Assembly (NCBI GenBank): GCA_002706605.1
Contig: PALT01000037.1
Span: 1-64,000, forward strand
Source of the DNA: Rhodovulum sp.
GTDB lineage: Bacteria; Pseudomonadota; Alphaproteobacteria; Rhodobacterales; Rhodobacteraceae
DNA: 64,000 nt
Direction: 5' to 3'
Below, one piece after another: positions 9,081 through 16,693 of this stretch. Numbering within the stretch: position 1 is the first letter of the stretch; every line of letters starts with the position of its first letter. The position numbers were made by a program, and so were the translations under genes. The notes beneath the pieces were generated by a model. It had not been told where the DNA came from and did not search any database. It was given only the letters and a program-made list of their open reading frames with translations.

Positions 9081-11279
9081 TCAGCCGCGGCGGGGCGGTT
9101 CACCGCCGCCAAACCCTTTGCGCGGTTTGGCCGGTTTGCCTTTGGGGTTAAAGCGTTTGGAGGTGTCCGACGCCTTGGGACCGGCCGGTTTTTTGTCGCG
9201 CGCAGGTTTGGGCGCATCGGATTTCGGGCCCGACTTGGGGCCGAACTTGCCGCCCGGTTTTCCGGATGGTTTGCCGCCGGGTTTCCCGCGTGGTTTGTCG
9301 TCAAACTTACCTGCCGGTTTGCCACGGGGTTTATCGTCGAACTTGCCTGCGGGTTTGCCACGCGGTTTGTCGCCGAATTTGCCCGCTGGCTTGTTGCGGG
9401 GTTCGTCATCCGACCCGTCGAACGATTTGCCCTTGTAGGGCGGTTTGCCTTTGGAGGCCGATTTGCCGCCCTTGTCACCGCGATAGGACGTGACCGAGCC
9501 ATCCGCGACGGCCTCGGCCATCTTGTCGCGCGGTTTCGATTTATAGGGCTTGGGGCCGTCGGGTTTCGGGCCACGCGGGCGCGCGCCGGTATAGCCGTCG
9601 TGATCGCGCGGTTTGCCACGATAGCCGCCTTCGCGACGATCCCCATCGCGACGGTCAAAGTCACGGCGCGGCTGGCCGCTGGGTTTGCGGGTTAGGGCGC
9701 TGATGTCCTCAGACGGATCCAGTTGGCGGACCGTGACCCCATCTTCAAGCGCCATATCCGCGCCAATCGTGCCCATGAACCCGTCCAGAGCGGTTTCCGC
9801 GATCTGCACAAAGCTCTCTTTGTCCTGCACGCGGATCGCACCGATGTCGTCCTTGTTCAGGTTGCCCGCGCGACACAGCAGCGGGAGGAGCCAGCGCGGC
9901 TCGGCCCGATCATTGCGGCCAACCGACAGGGCGACCCAGACGCTGGGGCCAAAGGGTTTGCGCTCTTCCCGCTCGGGGCGGGCGTTGGGCGGCGACAGGT
10001 CTTCGGGCGCGGACAGGCGCGCGCGGTGCAGCGCCATGAACGCGGTGGCCAGCTTTTCAGGGCCGTGCATCTCCAGAAGGCGGGCGGCGAATGCGGCCTG
10101 ATCCTCGGTCGGTTCGGTGTCCCAGACGGGATCGTTCAACAGACGCTCTTCGTCCTTGCGCAGGATTTCGTCGGCGGACGGGGCGGCGGTCCATTCGGCC
10201 TTGATCTTGGCGAATTTCAACAGGCGCTCGGCCTTTTTGGTGGAACGCGGCGGCACGATCAGGGCGGACACGCCTTTGCGCCCCGCGCGACCGGTGCGGC
10301 CCGAACGGTGCAACAGGGTTTCCGAGTTCGACGGCAGTTCCGCATGCACAACCAGTTCCAGTTTCGGCAGGTCGATCCCGCGCGCGGCCACGTCGGTCGC
10401 CACACAGACCCGCGCGCGCCCATCGCGCATCGCCTGTAGCGCGTGCGAACGTTCGTTCTGGCTAAGCTCGCCCGACAGGGTCACAACGGAAAAGCCACGG
10501 TTGGTCAAACGCGCACTCAGGCGCGCGACCATGGCGCGGGTGTTGGCAAAGATGATGGCGTTTTCGGCATCATGGAACCGCAGAACGTTGATGATCGCGT
10601 TCTCGGCGTCTTGCTGGGCCACTTGTAGGGCCTGATATGTGATGTCGGCGTGCTGTTTGCTGTCGTTCAGGGTGGTGACGCGCACGGCGTCGCGTTGGAA
10701 CTGTTCGGCCAGCTTGGCAATCATCGGCGGCACGGTGGCCGAGAACAACAGGGTGCGGCGCCCCTCGGGGGCCTTGGCCAGCATGAATTCCAGATCTTCG
10801 CGGAACCCGAGGTCCAGCATCTCGTCCGCTTCGTCCAGAACAATGGCGCGGATGTCGCTGAGGTCCAGCGCGCCACGTTGGATGTGATCGACCAGACGGC
10901 CCGGCGTGCCCACAACGATATGCGCCCCCCGTTCCAGAGAACGGCGTTCATCGCGCGCGTCCATCCCGCCGATACAGGTCGCAACCCGCGCGCCCGCCTC
11001 TTTGTACAGCCAACTCAGTTCGCGCATCACCTGAAACGCCAATTCGCGGGTGGGGGCCACGATCAGGGCCAGAGGCGAGCCCGCACGGCCCAGCGTTTCC
11101 GCATCGCCCAGCAACGTCGGCGCAATCGCAAGGCCAAAGCCCACCGTTTTCCCCGATCCGGTTTGCGCAGACACCAACAGATCGGCCTCTTGCAGGTCGG
11201 GGTTGGTGACGGCCTCTTGGACGGCGGTCAATTTGTCATAGCCGCGCTCGGTCAGCGCGTTGGCGAGGGCCTGGATCAT
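9081..11279 (-). CDS. DEAD-box RNA helicase with DbpA-type RNA-binding domain and basic repeat tail
   Basis: This is an ATP-dependent RNA helicase, probably acting in ribosome assembly or cold-shock RNA remodelling. From the ATG at 11279 (MIQALANALTERG) the protein has 732 residues. It shows a Q-motif region, motif I AQTGSGKT (residues 38-45), PTRELAFQ, TPGRLVDH, DEAD (149-152), SAT (180-182) and HRSGRTGRAGRKG. A DbpA-like RNA-binding domain follows (WLLPLLCRAGNL...IGAIRVQD), then a Lys/Gly/Pro-rich tail of about 170 residues with a 12-residue tandem unit. The open frame upstream of 11279 translates to Arg-rich sequence and was left out. Confidence 0.93.
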   Translation of the reverse strand: MIQALANALTERGYDKLTAVQEAVTNPDLQEADLLVSAQTGSGKTVGFGLAIAPTLLGDAETLGRAGSPLALIVAPTRELAFQVMRELSWLYKEAGARVATCIGGMDARDERRSLERGAHIVVGTPGRLVDHIQRGALDLSDIRAIVLDEADEMLDLGFREDLEFMLAKAPEGRRTLLFSATVPPMIAKLAEQFQRDAVRVTTLNDSKQHADITYQALQVAQQDAENAIINVLRFHDAENAIIFANTRAMVARLSARLTNRGFSVVTLSGELSQNERSHALQAMRDGRARVCVATDVAARGIDLPKLELVVHAELPSNSETLLHRSGRTGRAGRKGVSALIVPPRSTKKAERLLKFAKIKAEWTAAPSADEILRKDEERLLNDPVWDTEPTEDQAAFAARLLEMHGPEKLATAFMALHRARLSAPEDLSPPNARPEREERKPFGPSVWVALSVGRNDRAEPRWLLPLLCRAGNLNKDDIGAIRVQDKESFVQIAETALDGFMGTIGADMALEDGVTVRQLDPSEDISALTRKPSGQPRRDFDRRDGDRREGGYRGKPRDHDGYTGARPRGPKPDGPKPYKSKPRDKMAEAVADGSVTSYRGDKGGKSASKGKPPYKGKSFDGSDDEPRNKPAGKFGDKPRGKPAGKFDDKPRGKPAGKFDDKPRGKPGGKPSGKPGGKFGPKSGPKSDAPKPARDKKPAGPKASDTSKRFNPKGKPAKPRKGFGGGEPPRRG
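9288..9394 (-). repeat. 36-nt tandem repeat encoding KPRGKPAGKFDD units
   Basis: About three copies of a 36-nt unit lie in frame inside the helicase tail, each giving KPRGKPAGKFDD or a close variant, with degenerate KPGGKPSGKPGGKF copies following. The copies differ at synonymous positions, so they are diverged rather than freshly duplicated. Confidence 0.8.
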
Positions 11280-11419
11280 ATCTGCGTTCTGTCTGGACTG
11301 TATTGGGCGCCTGTGGCGCGTTGGGCATCGCCTAATGGCGCGGCAAGCCACGGCTCATAAACGCTTGTGCGGCGTCTGTATAGGGTTATCTGCGATTTTC
11401 GGGCCGGAAATGGGGTGAA

Positions 11420-11441
11420 CGGCCCTTGATTTACAGGGCCG
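11420..11441. terminator. Hairpin downstream of tag (possible terminator, no U-tract)
   Basis: CGGCCCT, 8-nt loop, AGGGCCG sits 18 bp beyond the tag stop on the minus strand. No run of T follows, so intrinsic termination is uncertain. Confidence 0.35.
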
Positions 11442-11458
11442 CTCTGTCAATTCGGGGG

Positions 11459-12064
11459 CTAGATCGGCTTGGCAAAGGTTTTGCGCGCCGCGTCCACATC
11501 CGCGCGGATGACGCATCCGGTGCTGTGATCGTTCAAGAGGCCCATCGCCTGCATAAAGGCGAAAATGGTCGTCGGCCCAAGGAATTTCCACCCGCGTTTT
11601 TTTAGCTCTTTGGACAGGGCAATGGCCATGTCGCTGGTCGTGCGGGTTTGGGGCGTCAGGGTGGGATCGAACGCCTCTTCATAACGCCAGAAGAACGCGG
11701 CCAGCGATCCCTCGGTCGCGACCATCTCAACCGCGCGGGCGGCGTTATTGATGACCGATGTGATCTTGCCCTTGTGACGCACGATGCCCGCGTCGTTCAA
11801 CAGCCGCTCAACATCCGCGTCCCCATAGGTCGCGACCTTGTTGAAATCGAACCCGTCAAAGGCCGCGCGAAACGCCTCGCGCTTGTTCAGGATGGTGCGC
11901 CAGCTGAGGCCGCTCTGGAAACTCTCCAGACACAGCTTTTCAAACAGGCGGATATCATCGGCCACGGGAAAGCCCCATTCGCGGTCGTGATAGGGCAGGA
12001 ATTCGGGCGCGCCCGCGCACCATTTGCAGCGCTCTCTGCCGTCGGGACCGGGCAGGGTGCTCAT
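11459..12064 (-). CDS. tag: DNA-3-methyladenine glycosylase I
   Basis: Tag removes 3-methyladenine from alkylated DNA as the first step of base excision repair. The 201-residue protein has the family pattern: zinc-site candidates Cys13 or Cys16, His26 (PYHDREWG), His180 and Cys184 (NDHSTGC), the active-site Glu42 region (LFEKLCLESFQSGLSW), and the HhH-like KFLGPTTIFAFMQAMG near the end. Its ATG overlaps the stop of the yciI-like gene (ATGA at 12064-12061), so it is the last gene of a tetR-yciI-tag operon. That linkage suggests control by the TetR protein. Confidence 0.93.
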   Translation of the reverse strand: MSTLPGPDGRERCKWCAGAPEFLPYHDREWGFPVADDIRLFEKLCLESFQSGLSWRTILNKREAFRAAFDGFDFNKVATYGDADVERLLNDAGIVRHKGKITSVINNAARAVEMVATEGSLAAFFWRYEEAFDPTLTPQTRTTSDMAIALSKELKKRGWKFLGPTTIFAFMQAMGLLNDHSTGCVIRADVDAARKTFAKPI

Positions 12065-12357
12065 GCGGCGGCGCCTTTCAGAAAATCCAGACGCGCGTCA
12101 GTGCGGGCCGGTGCGACCTCTTGGATATCGGCGGTGACGATGCCCTCAACCACGAACGGGTCTTCGGCGATCCGCGCCTCAATCGTCGCGCGGTCCACAT
12201 CCGTCGTGACGATCGCGCCGCCGCCTTGGGGTTTCAACCCGCCGACAAGGGCGAATACGCCGTCCTCGAACCCTTTGGCGATCCATGCGTTATGGGCGGC
12301 CATGAAGTCGGGGGCTTTGGTTTTCTGCTCGGTCAGGGACAGGGTGACGATATACAT
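12061..12357 (-). CDS. YciI family protein
   Basis: This 98-residue ferredoxin-like-fold protein is of the YciI/YCII type, a family thought to bind or act on small molecules through a conserved His/Asp pair. The body MYIVTLSLTEQ...HNAWIAKGFEDGVFALVGG...EDPFVVEGIV fits. The start at 12357 is chosen because upstream in-frame codons overlap the tetR stop region and do not look like family sequence. It is coupled to tag by a 4-nt overlap and follows tetR by 8 bp. Function unknown. Confidence 0.85.
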   Translation of the reverse strand: MYIVTLSLTEQKTKAPDFMAAHNAWIAKGFEDGVFALVGGLKPQGGGAIVTTDVDRATIEARIAEDPFVVEGIVTADIQEVAPARTDARLDFLKGAAA

Positions 12358-12365
12358 GGGGGTCC

Positions 12366-12938
12366 TTACGATTGGGTTTGGGTGGCGATTGCGTCGAGCC
12401 ATGCCAGCATCTGCTCGACCTCGGATTCCAGAAATTGTTCGTCGGGATAGGCGTTGGCCAAGGTCGCCACGCCCTGACTGCGGGCCAGAATATGCATGGC
12501 CAGCGCATCGGCGTCTTCGGTGCGGCCCATGTCTTCAAACCGGCGGCAGAGCCAGACGCGAAACAGATCAAACAGTGCCCGCGCGCCGTCCCCGCCGGGA
12601 TGGTTCAACTTGGCCAGTTCGGAAAACAGCGTGCCAACCGGACAGCCATAGGCGCGGATTTTTTTGTTGTTCATCAACAGGATGCGGATAAAGCTTGCGA
12701 TACAGGCGCGCGGCGATTGACCCGCCTGCACCCATCCGTCCAACATCGCATCCCGATCCGCGATCCGTTTTTCGATCACGGCGTCAAGGATCTGATCCTT
12801 GGTTTTGAAATGGTAATAAAAGTTACCGCGCGAAATCCCGACAACACCGGCGACATCGGCAAAGGACGTGGCCTCAAACCCGCGTTCATAAAACAGCTGG
12901 TCAGCGGCGGAAACAATACGGTCTCGGGTGGCGGACAT
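12366..12938 (-). CDS. TetR/AcrR family transcriptional regulator
   Basis: The 190-residue regulator has the N-terminal TetR helix-turn-helix (IVSAADQLFYERGFEATSFADVAGVVGISRGNFYYHFKTKDQI, residues about 8-50) and a ligand-binding C-terminal domain with a single Cys in IRAYGCPVGTLFSELAK. That segment is shared with regulators close to the NemR type that sense reactive electrophiles, which is a hint only. It heads the operon tetR-yciI-tag and is preceded by two copies of TAGG-N8-CCTA, so it very probably represses its own operon, including the DNA-repair gene tag. Confidence 0.9.
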   Translation of the reverse strand: MSATRDRIVSAADQLFYERGFEATSFADVAGVVGISRGNFYYHFKTKDQILDAVIEKRIADRDAMLDGWVQAGQSPRACIASFIRILLMNNKKIRAYGCPVGTLFSELAKLNHPGGDGARALFDLFRVWLCRRFEDMGRTEDADALAMHILARSQGVATLANAYPDEQFLESEVEQMLAWLDAIATQTQS

Positions 12939-12963
12939 GGGGGACTCGGGGTTTGATCACGTG

Positions 12964-12981
12964 TTAGGACAATAATCCTAA
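12964..12981. promoter_or_regulatory. TetR operator 1 (TTAGGA-N6-TCCTAA)
   Basis: An 18-bp perfect palindrome lies 26 bp upstream of the tetR start. Its core TAGG-N8-CCTA recurs 26 bp further away, and the two sites also share CAAT inside the spacer. Confidence 0.75.
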
Positions 12982-12990
12982 ATCACGCTG

Positions 12991-13006
12991 TAGGTCAATC
13001 GTCCTA
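12991..13006. promoter_or_regulatory. TetR operator 2 (TAGG-N8-CCTA)
   Basis: TAGGTCAATCGTCCTA is the second copy of the core seen at 12965-12980, offset by 26 bp. Two similar sites ahead of an autoregulated tetR are typical of repressor binding. Confidence 0.65.
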
Positions 13007-13063
13007 AATGGGGCGCAAGTCGATGCGCCGCGTCACGAGGAGTTTCGTTTTTTGGGGAAGGAC

Positions 13064-13106
13064 CTCGCCCCATCTCAAAGCACGATCAGCCTTGATAAGG
13101 GGCGAG
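13064..13106. repeat. Inverted repeat CTCGCCCC-N27-GGGGCGAG
   Basis: An 8-bp perfect inverted repeat with a long loop lies downstream of the flavoprotein gene, which reads from the minus strand. It could help end that transcript, but no T-run accompanies it. Confidence 0.35.
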
Positions 13107-13131
13107 AGGGGGAGGGAACACGTGGGGTCGG

Positions 13132-14229
13132 TTACGCCGATTTGGCGTAACCACCGTTGTAATCTTCGCTTTTGCGGCGGATCTTGGAATGTTCAACCAC
13201 GCGGTCGCGCGCAACGCCGCGGAAGTCCTCAATCGAGGCATGGCCCTTGTGCTGCATATATTCCAACAGATCGTCCTTGAGCTCTTGGATCAATTTAACG
13301 CCAACGCCGCCACTGCCTTTTTCTTCCATTGCTGCGGTGCAGACCTGCAGGTTGCCCGCGCCGTGGACGATAAAGTTGAACGCCTCACGAAAGCCCTTGA
13401 TCCCGCCGATGCCCGAAATCGATTTGTCAGGGAAGGCGCGGGAAATATCGTTCACCCGTTGCAGGGCCTGATGCAGGATGGCCAAGCCGCCCAGCCCGCC
13501 CGACGAGACCAGACCGTCTACCTCAACCTCGAATTTCATGGTTTCGGGGTCCATCAGGGGCAGGGACGGGAAAGTGTTGCACAAAGAAATCGACGCAGCC
13601 CCCGCCGCATAGGCCGCCGCCGCCCCATCCAAAAGGGACGAGTTTGCTGGCGTCAGTTTCACCCAGATCGGCACGTCTACCACACTGGTCACCGCGTTCA
13701 GGATGGCGGTGATGATCTCTTCGTCGTTGGCGACGTTCGCGCCCATGTCCTTGCGGTCCATATGGGGGCAGGACAGGTTCAACTCAATCGCGTCACAGCC
13801 GACATTGACCACCGCCTTGGCCAGCTTTTGCCAGTTCTCCATTTCCTCTTGGCTGCCCGCGCCTGCCATGATCGAGGCGATGACCATACGGTCCGGATAG
13901 GTCGTTTTGATCTCTTCCAAATCCGGCAGCCACAGGTCCAGCGGTTGATCCGAGATCAGTTCCCAGTTCCACGACGAATGGGACACCGTATCGGGCCGTT
14001 TCATCCGCGACACATAGGGTTTTGCCTCGCTTGTGCGTTGATAGATCGTCTTGGGGCCGGCCACGTTTTCCACCGGATGCAGGCCGATGGTTTTGGTGAC
14101 GACGCCGCCCCAACCCGCATCAAAAGCCCGTAGAATCTTTGCCTTGCTTTCCGTCGGAGGAGCGGATGCGAGAACGAACGGGTTTACAAATTCCAGCCCC
14201 GTAAAATGTGTGGTCAGCTCGTTAGCCAT
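13132..14229 (-). CDS. Dihydropyrimidine dehydrogenase/dihydroorotate dehydrogenase-like flavoprotein lacking the ferredoxin module
   Basis: This is a 365-residue FMN TIM-barrel protein of the dihydroorotate-dehydrogenase/PreA family. Signatures are GLEFVNPFVLASAPPT, WGGVVTKTIG, AIELNLSCPHM, PIWVKLTP and SGIGGIKGFREAFNFI. PreA, the dihydropyrimidine dehydrogenase subunit that reduces uracil and thymine with PreT, is about 410-435 residues and ends in a 4Fe-4S ferredoxin domain. This protein stops before any CxxCxxC motif and none follows downstream. I also see no Cys in the segment between CNTFPSLP and VSSGGLGG, where such enzymes carry a catalytic residue. The start MANELTTHF at 14229 follows an AGGGAAA site. 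The true substrate is open. Confidence 0.75.
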   Translation of the reverse strand: MANELTTHFTGLEFVNPFVLASAPPTESKAKILRAFDAGWGGVVTKTIGLHPVENVAGPKTIYQRTSEAKPYVSRMKRPDTVSHSSWNWELISDQPLDLWLPDLEEIKTTYPDRMVIASIMAGAGSQEEMENWQKLAKAVVNVGCDAIELNLSCPHMDRKDMGANVANDEEIITAILNAVTSVVDVPIWVKLTPANSSLLDGAAAAYAAGAASISLCNTFPSLPLMDPETMKFEVEVDGLVSSGGLGGLAILHQALQRVNDISRAFPDKSISGIGGIKGFREAFNFIVHGAGNLQVCTAAMEEKGSGGVGVKLIQELKDDLLEYMQHKGHASIEDFRGVARDRVVEHSKIRRKSEDYNGGYAKSA

Positions 14230-14574
14230 GGCGCATTTCCCTGTGGTTACACCCTCAGCATGAAAATTTTTGACCAAAAGGTCCAGTTTTTTCTGAGCCC
14301 AAGGCAGGGCGGCCATGCGTTGAGGCTTATTTTCAGATGAAGCGATTAAAAAATGTGCGCTTTGCCGCGAGGATCATGCGCAGGGCCGTGTCGCAGAGCA
14401 GGCGGGGCGTGATCAGATGGCCCTAGATGTCCTGCCGGAACGTGGGGCGGTCAATAAATGGTTGAGGTCTGGATCGGCCGGTAGGGGAAACAGGTCGACA
14501 AGCAGCCTGCGCAGCCCGTTTTTACGGACGGTATAGTGGGCGCGCAAAAGGTTGCCGTTCTCTTGCCGGAAAAG
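14230..14574. other. Intergenic region, no convincing gene
   Basis: These 345 bp separate the flavoprotein gene and the lysR gene, both on the minus strand. The frame after the lysR stop stays open for about 54 codons, but the translation resembles nothing I know. A promoter for the flavoprotein gene is expected here; I see no clear -35/-10 pair or hairpin. Confidence 0.5.
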
Positions 14575-15432
14575 TCACGCACATTCGGCAAAGGCCTGCA
14601 CCAGTTTCAGATGCGCCTTGTCGCGGGGATAGGCGACGACGGTGGAAAAGGTCTCGGGCAGTTCCACGATCGGGCGTCTTTCCAGTACGATGCTTTCATG
14701 TGCGGCACTGTCGAAGAAAATCCCGAGACCCACACGATGCAGCGCGGCGTCCTGCATCAGGGAAAAGGTCGCCGTACTGATGACATTAGGCAGACACAGC
14801 CCATGTTCCGACACCTTTTCCGCGACGATGCGGCGGGTGAAAGAACCCTCTTCGGGCAGAAGGACGGTTTCTGACGCCAGGTCGGACAGGGAGAGTTCTC
14901 GCTTGGCGCAGAGCGGATGTTTGGGCGGTAGATACACCACATAGGCATCGCGGCTGACCTCACGCGTCACACAGGCGCCGATTCCGCGCGGTTCCGTCAG
15001 AAAGGCAACGTCGCATTGACGTTCGCGCACGAGGCGCATGGACGAGGTCCAGTCCCACAGGCGGAACGTGATATGGACACCGGGGTATAGGGCCTTGAAC
15101 GCCCCGATCGCGCCCAACGCAGGACGCGGTGAATTCGCGATGATCGTCAGGTGCCCGCCTTCAAGACGCGACATATCGGCAATGCGTTCGTCCATCGCCG
15201 TTGACAAGGTCAGCATCTGATCGGCCATCTCGAACACGTCGCGACCGCTGGCGGTCAGGCGCAGCCCCTCACGTTCACGGATCAATAGGGGCGCGCCAAG
15301 CTCCACCTCCAGCTTGGCGATCTTTTGCGATACGGCGGATTGGGACACGCCAAGCCGTTCGGCGGCGCGGGAAAAACTGCCTTCGCGCACTGCGTGGGCA
15401 AAGGCGATCATACGAGAAACGTTCTGGCTCAT
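14575..15432 (-). CDS. LysR-type transcriptional regulator
   Basis: The 285-residue LTTR has an N-terminal winged helix (RMIAFAHAVREGSFSRAAERLGVSQSAVSQKIAKLE) and a periplasmic-binding-like effector domain. It is divergent from the ABC importer at 15530. Between the two starts lies ATAAG-N5-CTTAT, an LTTR-type T-N11-A palindrome. The usual reading is that it controls the importer operon with a ligand related to the transported compound. The effector is unknown; the terminal phosphodiesterase gene suggests a phosphoester. The chain is slightly short at its C-terminus for the family. Confidence 0.9.
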   Translation of the reverse strand: MSQNVSRMIAFAHAVREGSFSRAAERLGVSQSAVSQKIAKLEVELGAPLLIREREGLRLTASGRDVFEMADQMLTLSTAMDERIADMSRLEGGHLTIIANSPRPALGAIGAFKALYPGVHITFRLWDWTSSMRLVRERQCDVAFLTEPRGIGACVTREVSRDAYVVYLPPKHPLCAKRELSLSDLASETVLLPEEGSFTRRIVAEKVSEHGLCLPNVISTATFSLMQDAALHRVGLGIFFDSAAHESIVLERRPIVELPETFSTVVAYPRDKAHLKLVQAFAECA

Positions 15433-15450
15433 GCCCAGAGTATCGCAGGC

Positions 15451-15465
15451 ATAAGCTGCACTTAT
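15451..15465. promoter_or_regulatory. LysR binding site ATAAG-N5-CTTAT
   Basis: A 15-bp perfect inverted repeat of the LTTR T-N11-A type lies 18 bp from the lysR start and 64 bp from the first ABC gene, in the divergent promoter region. Confidence 0.65.
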
Positions 15466-15529
15466 ATGACGTCACGAAAACGCTACGGGCGCTGGATATT
15501 CCTCCTCACGGAAACGTTGGAGGCACGTC

Positions 15530-16693
15530 ATGCACGAGCTGAATTTACAGGGACTGACGAAACGCTTTGGCGAGACCGAGGTGCTAAAGGGAATCGATCT
15601 CGGCATCCGGCCTGGTGAGTTCCTGACGCTGGTTGGGCCCTCGGGCTGTGGTAAATCCACGCTTTTGCGGATCATCGCGGGGCTTGAGATACCGGACACG
15701 GGCCGCATCCATCTTGACGGGCGCGATGTCACCGATCTGCGCGCGGCCGAGCGTGACCTTGCCATGGTGTTCCAGAGCTATGCGCTCTACCCGCATCTGA
15801 CGGTGGCCGAGAACATGCTGACGCCGCTGAAACTGCGCAACCTTGGCTGGACGGGGCGCTTGCCCGTGCTGGGGCCGATCCTGTCGCGCGGGGAACGTGC
15901 GGCATTGATGGCGCGCGTGCGCGATGTGGCCGAGGTTCTGAAAATCACCCCGCTGTTGGGGCGCAAACCCGGTCAACTGTCCGGCGGTCAGCGCCAGCGC
16001 GTCGCACTGGGTCGGGCGATGGTGCGCGAACCGGCCGCCTTTTTGATGGATGAACCCCTGTCCAATCTCGACGCGGCGCTGCGGGTGCATATGCGCGCGG
16101 AACTGTCGGGCCTGCACCGCCAGTTGGGGCGCACGTTTATCTATGTGACCCACGATCAGGCCGAGGCGCTGACCATGTCCGACCGGATGGCGGTGATGAT
16201 GGGGGGTGAGATCCTGCAGCTGGATACGCCCGCCACGATCTATGACGATCCCAATGATTTGCGCGTGGCCCAGTTTGTCGGCTCGCCCGCGATCAACCTC
16301 TTGCCCGGTGAGGTCGACGATCAAGGCCGCGTCAGCTATTGCGGCGTGCCGTTGGAACGGCGTCTGAGCGGCGCGGCGCAAGGACCGGTAAGCATCGGCC
16401 TGCGCCCCGAACATCTGCATCTCGCCACGCCTGAACAGGCGGACGCGCTGAACGGGCGGGTGACCTTTGCCGAGAACCTCGGCGCGGACACCTATCTGCA
16501 TGTGGCACTTGGGGACGGCGCGCATCCGGTGCAACTGCGCGTGGACAGCCATATCGCCGCCGGTCTTGCCCCAGGGGCCGAGATCCATGTGCGTCACGGG
16601 CGCGGCGCGGCGTTGATTTTTGATGGCGCGGGCAAGCGGCTGCGCTTTGCCGAAACAACCACACCCGCCGCTCAACGTCCGGAGATGGTGTGA
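15530..16693 (+). CDS. ABC transporter ATP-binding protein (MalK/UgpC type)
   Basis: This 387-residue ATPase powers a CUT1-class importer. It has Walker A GPSGCGKST, Q-loop VFQSYALYPHLT, signature LSGGQRQRVALGRA, Walker B FLMDEPLSNLD, the switch His in YVTHDQ, and a C-terminal TOBE/OB domain (GLRPEHL...). An extra segment of about 20 residues after LTPLKLRNLG (GWTGRLPVLGPILSRGERA) lies between the Q-loop and the signature motif and is longer than in typical MalK. Translation probably starts at the ATG after GGAGG. The stop overlaps the next start (ATGGTGTGATG region, 4 nt), so the operon is coupled. Confidence 0.92.
   Translation: MHELNLQGLTKRFGETEVLKGIDLGIRPGEFLTLVGPSGCGKSTLLRIIAGLEIPDTGRIHLDGRDVTDLRAAERDLAMVFQSYALYPHLTVAENMLTPLKLRNLGWTGRLPVLGPILSRGERAALMARVRDVAEVLKITPLLGRKPGQLSGGQRQRVALGRAMVREPAAFLMDEPLSNLDAALRVHMRAELSGLHRQLGRTFIYVTHDQAEALTMSDRMAVMMGGEILQLDTPATIYDDPNDLRVAQFVGSPAINLLPGEVDDQGRVSYCGVPLERRLSGAAQGPVSIGLRPEHLHLATPEQADALNGRVTFAENLGADTYLHVALGDGAHPVQLRVDSHIAAGLAPGAEIHVRHGRGAALIFDGAGKRLRFAETTTPAAQRPEMV

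Noticed and set aside
9294-9394. Regular repeats considered as CRISPR
   Set aside because: The units are directly adjacent with no spacers and are in frame within a protein-coding gene.
9723-11360. Long plus-strand frames opposite the helicase
   Set aside because: They are antisense shadows of a GC-rich gene with clear DEAD-box motifs on the minus strand.
14411-14574. In-frame open stretch of about 54 codons after the lysR stop
   Set aside because: It could suggest a truncated lysR, but the regulator already has near-normal length and the extension resembles no LysR C-terminus.
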